Shown here: positions 37,287 to 46,172 of the stretch, piece after piece
How positions within the stretch are numbered: the stretch's first letter is position 1
Layout of the letters: each line of letters opens with the position of its first letter
From: Timonella sp031979385
GTDB taxonomy: Bacteria; Actinomycetota; Actinomycetes; Actinomycetales; Cellulomonadaceae
NCBI GenBank assembly: GCA_031979385.1
Contig: DALZEF010000002.1
Location: 124,001-188,000, forward strand
Reading direction: 5' to 3'
Length of the DNA: 64,000 bases
The notes under the pieces: generated by a model
Told to the model about the DNA's origin: nothing
Seen by the model: the letters and a program-made list of their open reading frames with translations, nothing else
Database searches by the model: none
Program-made: the position numbers and the translations under genes

Positions 37287-37360
37287 AACCGACATGGTGA
37301 TTCTCCGGGTTCAAGGCCCAAGAAAAATCACCCTAATCCAGGAAAATCACCATATCGGTT
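37287..37360. repeat. Long inverted repeat, copy 2 (right flank of sugar island)
   Basis: Arms AACCGACATGGTGATTCTCC (37287-37306) and 37341-37360 pair at 18 of 20 positions, with an extra ATCACC box in the loop at 37328-37333. The left arm is nearly identical to that of the element at 21368. It lies between the convergent GH31 and AGE genes. Confidence 0.6.
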
Positions 37361-37385
37361 TCTCATTGGCTTTCCGCCGGTTTAC

Positions 37386-38657
37386 TTACTTGCCGATTGA
37401 AGCCTCACGTTCGGCGATCGCGCTTGTCAACGATGGCGCGAGCGGAACGAGCGGAACCAGCAGCGCTCCGAGCGCGTGGTAGATGTCCGGCTTGCCTGGC
37501 CAGACCTCGGCGGCGGGCTGGTTGGCCGTATCGAGTTCGTGGTGCCAAGAGCCGAGTTCGCTGTCCATGAAGTACTGCTGCACGTGTTCGAGCCAGCGCT
37601 CGTAGTCCTCGGCGTAGATGGTGTCACCCGTCGCCGTGAACAGTGCGGTGGCGGAGGCGAGCGCTTCGGCGGCAACCCAGTGCATGCGGGTTTCGACCAC
37701 GGGTTCCCCGGACCAGTCGGTCGTGTACACGAACCCGGACACCCGGTGCGAGGACAATCGCCAGCCGTCGGTCACGGCGCGGGCGTAAAGCGCACGCGCG
37801 GAATCAACAAGCCACGGGTGAGTTCCGGTGCCGAACGTTGCATCGAGGTGCAGCAGGAGTCGGGCCCATTCGATTCCATGCCCAACGGTTGCGCCGTATG
37901 GCTTGAACTGATCGTCTTTGCGGTCGGCGTTGAACTCGAGCAAAGGAGTCCAGTCGGAGTCGAAGTGTTCTGGAATGCGCCATGAATGCTGGGCCGCCCA
38001 CTCAAGAGCGACGATTCGTGCGATTCCAAGGGCACGCTCATGGTATTTGGCGTCACCGGTGACATCACCCGCTGCCAGAAGTGCCTCGACCGCGTGCATG
38101 TTCGCATTCACCCCGCGATAGTCGGACAGATCGGACCAGTCCGCATTCCACTCATCGACGTGTAGGCCGCTCTCAGCATCGAAGAATCGGGTCTCCAACA
38201 CGTCCAACGCCAGTTCAAGTAGCCTGTCCGCCCCCTCAATGCCTGCGCGTACACCCGAGGTCCCAGCCAACACCACAAAGGCGTGCGCGTAGGCGGCCTT
38301 GGTGTTGTCGAAGCCCTCTGGCGAGTCGGGGACTGCTGGGATGGAGGCGTACCACCCGCCGTGGGTGTCGTCGTGAAGCGGCCCAAGAAGCGCGGCGATC
38401 GCATCCGTTGCGATCTCGCGCGCGCCGGGTACGCCCAGCAACGTGCCGATTGAATAGGAGTGCGCCATACGGCAGGTGATCCATGTGTGGATGCCGCGGG
38501 ACAGGTCGAGGCCACCGTCGTTGGTGACCCATCCCGCACCCCGGCCGGGGACGATGCAGCCTTGCGCGAAGTGGAGCAGGTCCACTGCCTGCGAGCGCAG
38601 CCATTCGCCGTGCTCGGGGGAGGTGATCAGTGGTTGCTGTGATGCTGGTGCGTTCAT
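37386..38657 (-). CDS. AGE-family sugar isomerase/epimerase (YihS/mannose isomerase-like)
   Basis: 423 residues from ATG 38657 with AAGGA upstream; the open frame runs on to 39356, but that part is out of frame with the overlapping esterase and is not real. Alpha6/alpha6-barrel protein with conserved HTWITCRMAHSYSIGTLLG, GGWYASI, NANMHAVEALLAAGD, HGIEWARLLLHL and MHWVAAEALA, carrying the metal-free catalytic His residues of the family. Members interconvert mannose/fructose/glucose, act on sulfoquinovose, or epimerise cellobiose; the substrate cannot be fixed here. It starts 3 bases after the CE7 gene ends. Confidence 0.82.
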   Translation of the reverse strand: MNAPASQQPLITSPEHGEWLRSQAVDLLHFAQGCIVPGRGAGWVTNDGGLDLSRGIHTWITCRMAHSYSIGTLLGVPGAREIATDAIAALLGPLHDDTHGGWYASIPAVPDSPEGFDNTKAAYAHAFVVLAGTSGVRAGIEGADRLLELALDVLETRFFDAESGLHVDEWNADWSDLSDYRGVNANMHAVEALLAAGDVTGDAKYHERALGIARIVALEWAAQHSWRIPEHFDSDWTPLLEFNADRKDDQFKPYGATVGHGIEWARLLLHLDATFGTGTHPWLVDSARALYARAVTDGWRLSSHRVSGFVYTTDWSGEPVVETRMHWVAAEALASATALFTATGDTIYAEDYERWLEHVQQYFMDSELGSWHHELDTANQPAAEVWPGKPDIYHALGALLVPLVPLAPSLTSAIAEREASIGK

Positions 38658-38659
38658 GT

Positions 38660-39670
38660 TCAGGTCCTTGTCGGGTTCGGCGTCCGAGTTGTTGGTTGAG
38701 CGAGTTCTCGATTGAGCCAGGCAACCTGGGTGAGTTTGTGGCCGAACTCGCCGCCTTCGTGTCCGTTGTAGGGGTAGACCTCGATGGCGCGGTTGTCGTT
38801 GCCGTAGTGGTTGTAGGCGCTGTACACGGTTGAGGGTGGGCAGATGCCGTCCATGAGCGCGACGGAGAACAGTGCGGGTGCGGTGGCGCGGCGCGCGAAG
38901 TTCACGCCGTCGAAGTACGACAGCGTGTTGAACACTTGGTCTACGTGCGTGCGGTGTACGGCCAGGTAGCGGGTGATCTCGTGGTAGGGGTCGTTGTCGA
39001 TGAGAGAGGTGGCTCGCTCGAAGTTGCATAGGAAGGGGACATCGGGCATGACTGCATACAGATCGTCGACGAGTCCGGCAACAGCCAGCGTTATGCCGCC
39101 TCCCTGCGAGGCTCCGGTGACGGATACGCGGGCGGCATCGACCTGTGGGAAGGTGCGGATCGCCTCGACGGCGCGTACGCCGTCGGTGTAGACGCGCCGG
39201 TAGTAGTAGTCGTCCGCGTTGCCGATGCCCTTGGTCATGAATCCGGGACCGGAGGCTCCGGTGCCCGCTGGGTCGGCGGTGTGTCCGCCCGAACCCCACC
39301 CAGAACCTTGGCCGCGCGTGTCCATGAACAGGTGGGCGTACCCGGAGTTTGCCCACAGTAGGTGTTCCTGGGCGTAGCCGCGTCCGCCGCCGTAGCCCTG
39401 ATACTGCACGAGGGCGGGCAGGCTTCCGGGCTCTGCTCCTGCGGGAAGGTTGAGCCAGGCTTTGATGCGGTGTCCACCGAATCCGGAGAACTCGACGTCG
39501 TAGGAGTCGATGAGGTTCAGTGAGGTATTGAGTTTGGTGGCGGTGACGTTCAGGTCGAAAGCGCGGGTCTCGGCTAGGGTTCGGGCCCAGAACTCGTCGA
39601 AGTCCTCTGGCTCACGCACGTGTGGCCGGTAGGTCTCGAGTTCGGGTAGGGGCAGATCAAAGAACGCCAT
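38660..39670 (-). CDS. CE7 acetyl esterase (acetyl xylan esterase/cephalosporin-C deacetylase family)
   Basis: 336 residues from ATG 39670 (MAFFDLPLPELETYRP, the typical start of the family). Alpha/beta hydrolase with the RGQG motif (MDTRGQGSG), nucleophile S188 in GASQGG, Asp in ALMDGICPPST and His in YNGHEGG. S188 is the same position as in well-studied CE7 enzymes. CE7 esterases remove acetyl groups from short sugars inside the cell. No signal peptide. Directly followed by the AGE gene, so both act on the same acetylated sugar pool. Confidence 0.9.
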   Translation of the reverse strand: MAFFDLPLPELETYRPHVREPEDFDEFWARTLAETRAFDLNVTATKLNTSLNLIDSYDVEFSGFGGHRIKAWLNLPAGAEPGSLPALVQYQGYGGGRGYAQEHLLWANSGYAHLFMDTRGQGSGWGSGGHTADPAGTGASGPGFMTKGIGNADDYYYRRVYTDGVRAVEAIRTFPQVDAARVSVTGASQGGGITLAVAGLVDDLYAVMPDVPFLCNFERATSLIDNDPYHEITRYLAVHRTHVDQVFNTLSYFDGVNFARRATAPALFSVALMDGICPPSTVYSAYNHYGNDNRAIEVYPYNGHEGGEFGHKLTQVAWLNRELAQPTTRTPNPTRT

Positions 39671-39731
39671 CGTCTTCCAATCTTCTGTGTTCGGGTGTGT
39701 TCCGTTGTGGTGTCGAGGCACTGGTGCCGTG

Positions 39732-41021
39732 TTAGGGGGCGGGGTGCTCGCTCATGTCCTCGGTTTTGCGTACCGTGCTCGCAAGGGTGGAGGAGCGTTC
39801 GGGCACAAACTCGGATTGCAGCACCAATGCGGCACCTCCGATGGCTGCTGCTGTGTCGGCTGACTGGGAGACACGCACCTCGACGGGGTGGTTGTCTCGG
39901 GCGAAGAAGGAACTGTCGAGCGCCTCGCGGATTGCGGGCAGGTATATGTGGCTTGCGGCTCCGAAGCTGGTTCCGCTGAGCATGAGCAGGCGTACGTCGA
40001 GGGTGTTGACCAAGATGTGTGCGGCGTGCGCGATGTAGGGGATCGACTCTTCGAGTAGTTCGGTTGCTGCCGCATCCCCGGAGCGTGAGGATTGGGCAAG
40101 AGTCGCGAATTGCTTGGCGATTGAGGTGTGGTTCACAGCTTCGGTGTCGAGGGCTGAATCCGGGCCCGTTGCGATACGTGGAAGCAGACCGCGCTCGCGC
40201 GCTCGTGTTACGAGGGCCGCCGGGCCGCCGTAGGACTCGATGCAACCGCGAGCACCACACCAGCACTTGGGTCCTGTGACGTTTGCGGAGATGTGTCCGA
40301 TTTCCCCTGTGTTTCCGGAGGCGCCTCGGTGCGGTGAACCGGAAAGCAGGATTCCAGCTCCGATTCCGGTGCTCATGTAGAGGGCGGCGAACGAGTCTTC
40401 ACGTTCGGTTCCACCGGTCCAGTACTCTCCGATTGCCGCCGCTGTTGCGTCGTTTTCGAGGAGGACTGGAAAGCCGGAGAGCCGTGAGAGTTCATTGTCT
40501 AGAGGGTAATCTTCCCAACTGCGCATGAACGGTGGCGTCAGGTGCATGCCCGTCTGTGAGGTCAGTGGGCCGGGGGAGACCAACCCGATGCCGAGCACGC
40601 GTTCGCGGTCTACCTGTGCTTGGGTGATGAGTTCTGTGACTTCGTGACTCATGCGTTCCACGACGGCGCGCGGGGTGACCTGGCCGGCCCCTGGGCGAGT
40701 CATGCCTGAGACGGGTGCCCCGGCAAGGTCGGTCAGGACGTAGGTGATTGCGCCGTGGTCAAGATGCACTCCGAGCGCGTAGTAGGCGTCTGCGTTGAGC
40801 TGCAACAACACCCGGGGTTTTCCACCGGTGGACTCGGCCCGCCCGACCTCGAGCACGAGTCCGTCGTCGATGAGTCGGCGAACCGCAGTTGACACGGTTG
40901 CGCCTGTCAGACCCGTGACATTGGAGATTCCAATGCGTGAGATTGTTCCCGCGGCGCGGATCGCGTCAAGGATGACCGATGTGCTACCGGTGGGCGGATG
41001 AGGTGGGTGTGAATCACTCAC
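39732..41021 (-). CDS. ROK-family transcriptional regulator
   Basis: 429 residues from GTG 41021. N-terminal winged helix (about 15-75; ISRIGISNVTGLTGATVSTAVRRLIDDGLV) plus an ROK sugar-kinase-like domain with LENDATAAAIGEYW, the STGIGAGILL ATP-loop-like motif and the zinc motif CWCGARGCIES. NagC/XylR-type regulators sense a sugar or sugar phosphate. It lies upstream of and in line with the CE7-AGE pair (61-base gap) and probably controls it and itself. Confidence 0.9.
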   Translation of the reverse strand: MSDSHPPHPPTGSTSVILDAIRAAGTISRIGISNVTGLTGATVSTAVRRLIDDGLVLEVGRAESTGGKPRVLLQLNADAYYALGVHLDHGAITYVLTDLAGAPVSGMTRPGAGQVTPRAVVERMSHEVTELITQAQVDRERVLGIGLVSPGPLTSQTGMHLTPPFMRSWEDYPLDNELSRLSGFPVLLENDATAAAIGEYWTGGTEREDSFAALYMSTGIGAGILLSGSPHRGASGNTGEIGHISANVTGPKCWCGARGCIESYGGPAALVTRARERGLLPRIATGPDSALDTEAVNHTSIAKQFATLAQSSRSGDAAATELLEESIPYIAHAAHILVNTLDVRLLMLSGTSFGAASHIYLPAIREALDSSFFARDNHPVEVRVSQSADTAAAIGGAALVLQSEFVPERSSTLASTVRKTEDMSEHPAP

Positions 41022-41124
41022 GAGACTCTCTTTTTCTGAAGGTTGACATGGGATAAGTCTATCGCCGTGAGGTGATTAAAACAGGTGGTTTGGGCTCGAG
41101 TTGCCGCACCATTGTCAACCTTAG

Positions 41125-41137
41125 TTAAGTTGCTTAA
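41125..41137. promoter_or_regulatory. Candidate operator for the ROK regulator
   Basis: TTAAG-TTG-CTTAA, a perfect inverted repeat, lies about 104 bases upstream of the ROK start and before the damaged GH2 remnant. ROK regulators bind AT-rich palindromes; the assignment rests on position and symmetry only. Confidence 0.35.
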
Positions 41138-41371
41138 GATAGTCCATGGCTTCGTGAAGATCATGGTCCCCCGCCAGCGCGTTGTGCGCGCCACGCAAAC
41201 CCGTACGCTTGTCACCGTCTTAGAGGACGGGACTGGCCGCGTCGAGGCCCCGTTCTGGCAAGAGTTCGAGGCGCGAGACAACCCGCCCCTACTGCGACGG
41301 CAGCCCCTACTCGCCAGGGTTCACAGCAGAACTCGAAGGCGGCACCGTGCTGGCAACCGAACGACCAACTC

Positions 41372-41557
41372 GTGACCCTGCTTGCGGGGGAGAGCGTTGA
41401 GTTCACTCTGCATCCGTACGCAGCGGGTGCCTCCGGGACACTCGGTTCCGTTGAAAATCCCGGGGTGGACGAGGTGCTTGCACTGGTTGAGTCCGCGCTG
41501 GCTGATCCTGAGTGCGAACACGTGGTGGTTCGAGCAATCAATACGATTCGGGCCTGA
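41372..41557 (+). pseudogene. Remnant of a GH2 beta-mannosidase C-terminus
   Basis: About 60 residues (LVTLLAGESVEFTL ... CEHVVVRAINTIRA) read like the last domain of GH2 beta-mannosidases, with the LAGESVEFTL and final VLR-N pattern, but no catalytic part precedes it in this frame. Another frame just upstream (near 41270-41310) reads TTRPYCDGSPYSPG, recalling the TRPYWPSSPYS motif of the same family. Together they look like a deleted and frameshifted gene divergent from the ROK regulator. This is an inference from short matches; an unrelated small protein is possible. Confidence 0.35.
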
Positions 41558-42272
41558 ACTAAAGCGTGGGGTAGCGTGCCTAGAATGGCGCACTACTCCA
41601 CGTTTTTCGTGTCCATGGCGCTCTCACATAAGAGGTATCCGATAGCAAGGTGGTGTGTTCGGATTGCGCGGTGCCCACTAGATCTTGTGTCTTGAGGCGG
41701 TATGAGCGACACGCCGTATGGCGTATTTCACCCGCTCCGATCCATTACGAAATTTCGAAGGTTATCCACCGATTGTGGACAACCTTCCGGCATCCGATGT
41801 GGAGGGGCGTGGGGCACTATGCGGACGTTAAAAGTTGCGGAGGCCGTGAGCGTTTTGGGTCGGATCGTGGACTCGTGGCTGTCTCGCCTAGCGGGCAGTG
41901 CGTCTGGGAACCGGATGTTCTCAAGGGTTTCACGTTCGAATGTCAGAGGATGCTGGAAGGATGAAAATCTACCCGCACGGCGTTAACCCTCAGGAGGTAA
42001 AGATGGGATGAGTCCTTCTATCGATCCACGGAGACTTAACCACGGGGAGTTCTCCACAGTTCATCCACAGTGTCAAATTTTCCTGTTGTGGTGTTCGCGG
42101 CATCCAGACACTAGGTATAGGGGCTTTTGATTGGCTCCCAACTAGGTATAGTGGTTTCACGTCACCGAGCAGGTTGACAGCTAAAGACTTACATTGACGT
42201 AACTACACCTTTGGTAGTTGCGTCTGCAAGCCGCAAAGCCTGTATCCAAACCCCACATTTTGAGGAGCACAG
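41558..42272. promoter_or_regulatory. Intergenic region upstream of nrdH with DnaA-box-like sites
   Basis: 715 bases without a convincing gene. TTATCCACC (41762-41770) and, on the minus strand, TTGTCCACA (41774-41782) form a facing pair of DnaA-box-like sites; TTAACCACG (42036-42044), TTCTCCACA (42050-42058) and TCATCCACA (42061-42069) form a second group. TAGAAT at 41581 is a possible -10 for an unidentified transcript. Short open frames here (for example from ATG 41702) show no protein-like features. Confidence 0.4.
42108..42154 (+). promoter_or_regulatory. Two NrdR boxes overlapping the nrdHEF promoter
   Basis: Two copies of the core CTAGGTATAG (42111-42120 and 42142-42151) lie 31 bases apart, about three helical turns, within sequences resembling the NrdR consensus ACACWATATWGTGT. 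TATAGT (42147-42152), the likely -10, overlaps the second box, so the ATP/dATP-sensing repressor NrdR would block the promoter. nrdH begins 121 bases downstream. Confidence 0.7.
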
Positions 42273-42515
42273 ATGAGTGTCACCGTCTACAGCAAGCCAC
42301 AGTGTGTCCAGTGCGATGCAACGTACCGCGCGCTCGACAAGAAGGGTATCGAGTACACCGTTGTGGACCTCATGCAGGATCCAGAAGCAATGGAACTCGT
42401 CCGCTCCCTCGGACACATGCAGGCACCTGTAGTGGTCACCGAAGACGAGCACTGGTCGGGCTTCCGTCCAGACGCAATCGCACGTCTTGCAACCAAGGTC
42501 GCAGCAGCCGTCTAA
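42273..42515 (+). CDS. nrdH: Glutaredoxin-like protein NrdH
   Basis: 80 residues. Thioredoxin-fold electron donor for the class Ib reductase; active site CVQC at about residues 11-14, WSGFRPDAI near the C-terminus as in other NrdH proteins. GAGGAG ribosome site upstream of ATG 42273. A GGCCCC/GGGGCC hairpin (42531-42556) follows. No nrdI is found between nrdH and nrdE. Confidence 0.93.
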   Translation: MSVTVYSKPQCVQCDATYRALDKKGIEYTVVDLMQDPEAMELVRSLGHMQAPVVVTEDEHWSGFRPDAIARLATKVAAAV

Positions 42516-42530
42516 TCCCAAACACCCGCC

Positions 42531-42556
42531 GGCCCCTATGCTCAACGCTGGGGGCC
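42531..42556 (+). promoter_or_regulatory. Hairpin in the nrdH-nrdE gap
   Basis: GGCCCC (42531-42536) pairs with GGGGCC (42551-42556) 16 bases after the nrdH stop. No T-run follows. It could lower nrdEF expression relative to nrdH or protect the nrdH message. The rest of the 234-base gap is GC-rich with small repeats such as CCATG/CATGG and holds no gene. Confidence 0.4.
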
Positions 42557-42749
42557 AGCGTGAGGCATCGCCCATGGTGACAGGCCATGGCAGCGCGATG
42601 ACCGCTGGGACAAAGGCGTGCCACGGACATCGCATCCACGGATGCCGCGCCACAGGCCCGATTCCTGGGCCGCTACAACCCACCACCTAAGCGAACCGAA
42701 CCTCACCAGTTGATGAGGCCAACGGTCGCACCGCACCCGCATTAAGAGG

Positions 42750-44900
42750 ATGAGTCATTTGACTACGTCAGTCGAGATCAGCAACACCACCGAGCTGGAC
42801 TACCACGCTCTCAACGCGATGCTGAACCTGTATGGACCGGACGGAAAAATCCAGTTCGACAAGGACAAGGAAGCGGCACGCGCCTACTTCCTGCAGCACG
42901 TCAACCAGAACACCGTGTTCTTCCACTCCCTCGATGAGAAGCTCGACTACCTCATCGAGAACAAGTACTACGACCCAGCGGTGCTGGAGAAATACGACCG
43001 TGCGTTCATCAAGTCGCTGTTTGACTTCGCATACTCCAAGAAGTTCCGCTTTGAGACCTTCCTTGGCGCATTCAAGTACTACACCTCATACACCCTGAAG
43101 ACCTTCGATGGTAAGCGCTACCTCGAACGGTTCGAAGACCGCGTCTCCATGGTCGCTCTCACCCTGGCCGATGGGGACGAGCAGTTCGCGCTCAACATCG
43201 TTGAGGAAATCATCGAGGGTCGCTTCCAGCCAGCAACGCCAACCTTCCTGAACTCCGGTAAGGCACAGCGCGGTGAGCCCGTGTCCTGCTTCCTGCTGCG
43301 CCTCGAAGACAACATGGAGTCGATCGCCCGCGGTATCAACTCCGCACTGCAACTCTCCAAGCGCGGCGGCGGCGTGGCGCTCCTGCTGTCCAACCTGCGT
43401 GAACTCGGTGCGCCCATCAAGCACATCGAAAACCAGTCCTCCGGTGTCATCCCTGTGATGAAGCTCCTCGAAGACTCGTTCTCCTACGCGAACCAACTTG
43501 GTGCACGTCAGGGTGCCGGAGCCGTGTACCTGCACGCGCACCACCCAGACATCATGCGTTTCCTTGACACCAAGCGTGAGAACGCAGACGAGAAGATCCG
43601 CATCAAGACCCTCTCTCTCGGTGTGGTCATCCCGGACATCACGTTCGAGTTGGCCAAGAAGAACGAGGACATGTACCTGTTCTCGCCATACGATGTTGAA
43701 CGCATCTACGGCAAGCCGTTCGCAGACATCTCCGTCTCGGAGAAGTATGACGAAATGGTAGACGACGCTCGCATCAAGAAGACCAAGATCAATGCACGCG
43801 AGTTCTTCCAGACCCTCGCTGAATTGCAGTTCGAATCCGGCTACCCGTACATCATGTACGAGGACACCGTCAACCGTGCCAACCCAATTGAAGGTCGGAT
43901 CACGCACTCGAACCTATGCTCGGAGATCCTTCAGGTATCGACCCCATCGACCTACAACGCAGACCTGTCCTACGACCACATCGGCCGTGACATCTCGTGC
44001 AACCTTGGCTCGCTCAACATCGCGAAGGCCATGGACTCAACCGACTTCGGCCAGACCGTTGAGGTTGCCATCCGTGCATTGACCGCAGTTGCCGACCAGA
44101 CGGCAATCGACTCGGTACCATCGATCCGCCGCGCAAACGACCTCGGTCACGCGATCGGCCTTGGTCAGATGAACCTGCACGGCTACTTGGCCCGTGAGCG
44201 CGTGCACTACGGTTCCGAAGAAGGCGTCGACTTCACCTCGATCTACTTCTACACCGTCGCCTACCACGCTATTCGTGCCTCGAACCGTCTTGCGATCGAG
44301 CGCGGCACCAAGTTCTTCAACTTCGAGACATCCAAGTACGCAACTGGTGAATACTTTGACAAGTACACCGAGAAGACCTGGGAGCCAAAGACCGCTCGCG
44401 TACGCGAGCTGTTTGAGAAGGCTGGCGTTTCCATCCCAACCCAGGATGACTGGCGTGAACTCAAGGCCTCGGTCATGGAACACGGTATCTACAACCAGAA
44501 CCTCCAGGCTGTTCCACCAACCGGTTCGATCTCCTACATCAACAACTCGACCTCCTCGATCCACCCAGTGGCCTCGAAGATCGAGATCCGTAAGGAAGGT
44601 AAGCTCGGGCGCGTTTACTACCCGGCACCATTCCTCACCAACGACAACCTCGAATACTACGAGGACGCATACGAGATCGGCTACGAGAAGATCATCGACA
44701 CGTATGCCGCTGCAACCGAACACATCGACCAGGGCCTGTCGCTCACGCTGTTCTTCAAGGACACCGCGACCACCCGCGATGTAAACCGCGCGCAGATCTA
44801 CGCATGGCGTAAGGGCATCAAGACCCTGTACTACATTCGAGTGCGCCAGATGGCTCTCGAGGGTACTGAGGTCGAGGGCTGCGTTTCCTGCATGCTCTAG
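42750..44900 (+). CDS. nrdE: Class Ib ribonucleotide reductase alpha subunit
   Basis: 716 residues, usual for NrdE, without the N-terminal ATP cone of NrdA. Seen: GRFQPATPTFLNSGKAQRG with the first active-site cysteine region nearby (PVSCFLLRLEDN), the NLCSEILQ catalytic finger loop with N, C and E, and the C-terminal redox pair CVSCML that NrdH reduces. ATG 42750 follows AAGAGGATG. Confidence 0.96.
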   Translation: MSHLTTSVEISNTTELDYHALNAMLNLYGPDGKIQFDKDKEAARAYFLQHVNQNTVFFHSLDEKLDYLIENKYYDPAVLEKYDRAFIKSLFDFAYSKKFRFETFLGAFKYYTSYTLKTFDGKRYLERFEDRVSMVALTLADGDEQFALNIVEEIIEGRFQPATPTFLNSGKAQRGEPVSCFLLRLEDNMESIARGINSALQLSKRGGGVALLLSNLRELGAPIKHIENQSSGVIPVMKLLEDSFSYANQLGARQGAGAVYLHAHHPDIMRFLDTKRENADEKIRIKTLSLGVVIPDITFELAKKNEDMYLFSPYDVERIYGKPFADISVSEKYDEMVDDARIKKTKINAREFFQTLAELQFESGYPYIMYEDTVNRANPIEGRITHSNLCSEILQVSTPSTYNADLSYDHIGRDISCNLGSLNIAKAMDSTDFGQTVEVAIRALTAVADQTAIDSVPSIRRANDLGHAIGLGQMNLHGYLARERVHYGSEEGVDFTSIYFYTVAYHAIRASNRLAIERGTKFFNFETSKYATGEYFDKYTEKTWEPKTARVRELFEKAGVSIPTQDDWRELKASVMEHGIYNQNLQAVPPTGSISYINNSTSSIHPVASKIEIRKEGKLGRVYYPAPFLTNDNLEYYEDAYEIGYEKIIDTYAAATEHIDQGLSLTLFFKDTATTRDVNRAQIYAWRKGIKTLYYIRVRQMALEGTEVEGCVSCML

Positions 44901-44951
44901 GGCACCTTGTCGTAGCGTCCCACCTAGAAAACTCTTAGGAAAGTTGGAGTA

Positions 44952-45929
44952 ATGTCCACCGGAAAGATCAAACTGATCGACCGTGTCTCGGCGATCAACT
45001 GGAACCGTATCGAGGATGAAAAGGACCTTGAAGTCTGGGACCGGCTAGTTGGTAACTTCTGGCTACCGGAAAAGGTACCCGTATCTAACGACATCCAGTC
45101 GTGGAACACCCTGACCCCGCAGGAACAGCAACTCACCACCCGCGTATTCACCGGTCTGACCCTGCTCGACACGATCCAGGGAACCGTTGGGGCTGTTTCG
45201 CTCATCCCAGACGCTCTGACTCCACACGAGGAGGCCGTCTACACCAACATCGCGTTCATGGAGTCCGTGCACGCGAAATCCTACTCCTCGATTTTCTCCA
45301 CCCTCATCTCCACCCAGGAGATCGACGATGCCTTCCGCTGGTCCGAGGAGAACCCTTACCTGCAGAAAAAGGCAGAGATCATTCTCGAGTACTACCGCGG
45401 AGACGACCCCCTCAAGCGCAAGGTAGCCTCCACGCTGCTTGAGTCGTTCCTGTTCTACTCCGGTTTCTACCTGCCCATGTACTGGTCGAGCCACGCCAAG
45501 CTCACCAATACCGCAGACCTGATCCGCCTGATCATCCGTGACGAGGCCGTGCACGGCTACTACATCGGGTACAAGTTCCAAAAGGGCCTCGAGAAGGAAA
45601 CCCAGGAGCGCCGCGATGAGATCAAGGCGTACGCGTTCGACCTGCTGTTCGAGTTGTACGACAACGAGGTTGCCTACACCGAATCCCTCTACGATGGCGT
45701 TGGTCTGACCGAGGACGTCAAGAAGTTCCTGCGCTACAACGCGAACAAGGCGCTGCTCAACCTCGGCTACGAAGGTTTGTTCCCGAAGGACGAGACCGAC
45801 GTTAACCCGGCGATCCTTTCTGCGCTGTCACCAAACGCGGACGAGAACCACGACTTCTTCTCTGGCTCCGGCTCCTCGTACGTGATCGGTAAGGCTGTTG
45901 TCACGGAGGACGAGGACTGGGACTTCTAG
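44952..45929 (+). CDS. nrdF: Class Ib ribonucleotide reductase beta subunit
   Basis: 325 residues. Di-metal tyrosyl-radical subunit; the metal-ligand helices include the ESVHAKSYSSIF and RDEAVHGYYIGYKFQ motifs, with FLFYSGFYLPMYW before the second. The C-terminus ends DEDWDF, the tail that docks to NrdE. A strong terminator follows. Confidence 0.96.
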   Translation: MSTGKIKLIDRVSAINWNRIEDEKDLEVWDRLVGNFWLPEKVPVSNDIQSWNTLTPQEQQLTTRVFTGLTLLDTIQGTVGAVSLIPDALTPHEEAVYTNIAFMESVHAKSYSSIFSTLISTQEIDDAFRWSEENPYLQKKAEIILEYYRGDDPLKRKVASTLLESFLFYSGFYLPMYWSSHAKLTNTADLIRLIIRDEAVHGYYIGYKFQKGLEKETQERRDEIKAYAFDLLFELYDNEVAYTESLYDGVGLTEDVKKFLRYNANKALLNLGYEGLFPKDETDVNPAILSALSPNADENHDFFSGSGSSYVIGKAVVTEDEDWDF

Positions 45930-45957
45930 GCCGCGTCACGCAACACCAACGCTCAAC

Positions 45958-45999
45958 AAAAGCCCCAACGTCCGCATTCCCGCAGGCGTTGGGGCTTTT
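45958..45999 (+). terminator. Rho-independent terminator of nrdHEF
   Basis: AAAAGCCCCAACG (45958-45970) and CGTTGGGGCTTTT (45987-45999) form a 13-bp stem ending in TTTT. The next 173 bases to 46172 show nothing more. Confidence 0.9.
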
Positions 46000-46172
46000 C
46001 ACTTACGGGTACACACCCTCCCCGAAGTTCCCGCCCGATGCGTGTGTCTCTGTTCAGAGCACTCACCGTGGCTCCGCCCGAGGTGGGCAGGCATGCCAAG
46101 CCCGGGAATCGTCGGAAATGGTGGCGTACGGGTCTCACGCAAACATCCAGACTGCGCTACGTATCAGCTCAC

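Noticed and set aside
38658..39356. N-terminal extension of the AGE-family gene to 656 residues
   Set aside because: The extra part lies in another frame of the CE7 gene and is Arg/His/Pro-rich; the conserved protein starts at ATG 38657 with its own ribosome site.
41702..41986. A 94-codon frame in the region before nrdH
   Set aside because: No ribosome site, no protein-like pattern, and it overlaps the DnaA-box-like pair.
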